Source: Zygnema cylindricum (Eukaryota > Streptophyta > Zygnematophyceae > Zygnematales > Zygnemataceae). Taken from it: a stretch of DNA of 64,000 nucleotides. The position numbers and the translations under genes are program-made. This document shows, piece by piece, positions 59,144-64,000 of the stretch. The stretch lies in NCBI GenBank assembly GCA_037447655.1, contig JBBHKE010001483.1, forward strand, positions 1 through 64,000, read 5' to 3'. A model generated the notes under the pieces. The model was not told the DNA's origin, searched no databases, and saw nothing but the letters and a program-made list of their open reading frames with translations. Positions within the stretch are counted from its first letter, which is position 1. Every line of letters starts with the position of its first letter.

Positions 59144-64000
<4,857 letters not shown>

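Overview
The window is nuclear DNA from a streptophyte plant (a land plant or close algal relative). Three intron-rich nuclear genes are recognisable, and each encodes a plant-type protein: a CDKC kinase with the PITAIRE helix, a mitochondrial prohibitin of the PHB2 type, and an ATAD5/ELG1-like clamp unloader. Plant telomere-like AAACCCTAA motifs and a Ty1-copia retrotransposon fit this. I cannot name the species.

Layout. (1) About 0.36-15.8 kb, minus strand: an ATAD5/ELG1-type AAA+ gene. I resolved 18 exons whose splice phases all agree, giving at least 2432 residues; the 3' end probably lies beyond the left edge. A C4HC3 PHD finger sits between the AAA+ motor and the conserved C-terminal region, and three neighbouring exons look like tandem duplicates. 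(2) 15.8-22.2 kb: non-coding, filled by non-autonomous DNA transposons, including two elements with perfect 8-bp target duplications. (3) 22.2-29.4 kb, minus strand: a complete five-exon prohibitin gene (295 aa). (4) 29.8-32.3 kb: nested small transposons. (5) 32.3-39.2 kb and 45.4-46.6 kb: unrecognised sequence grading into an extremely AT-rich block with dispersed repeats, split by (6) a full-length Ty1-copia element at 39175-45387 on the minus strand. It has two 1037-bp LTRs, a GTAGC target duplication, a primer site matching the anticodon arm of initiator Met-tRNA, and a damaged gag-pol. (7) 46.7-50.4 kb: a CG/CA-alternating minisatellite and unrecognised sequence. (8) 50.4-58.7 kb: a stacked and nested array of small inverted-repeat transposons. 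(9) 59.1-64.0 kb, plus strand: the first 300 codons of a CDKC kinase gene, cut by the right edge.

The genes are not functionally linked in any obvious way: one acts in PCNA unloading and genome maintenance, one in the mitochondrial inner membrane, and one in transcription elongation. The most notable items are the PHD-containing ATAD5 protein with its duplicated exons, and the transposon nest, where insertion order and target duplications can be read directly, including one element inserted inside another's terminal repeat and one insertion with a paralogous empty site elsewhere in the window. No transposase gene is visible for any of the small elements.
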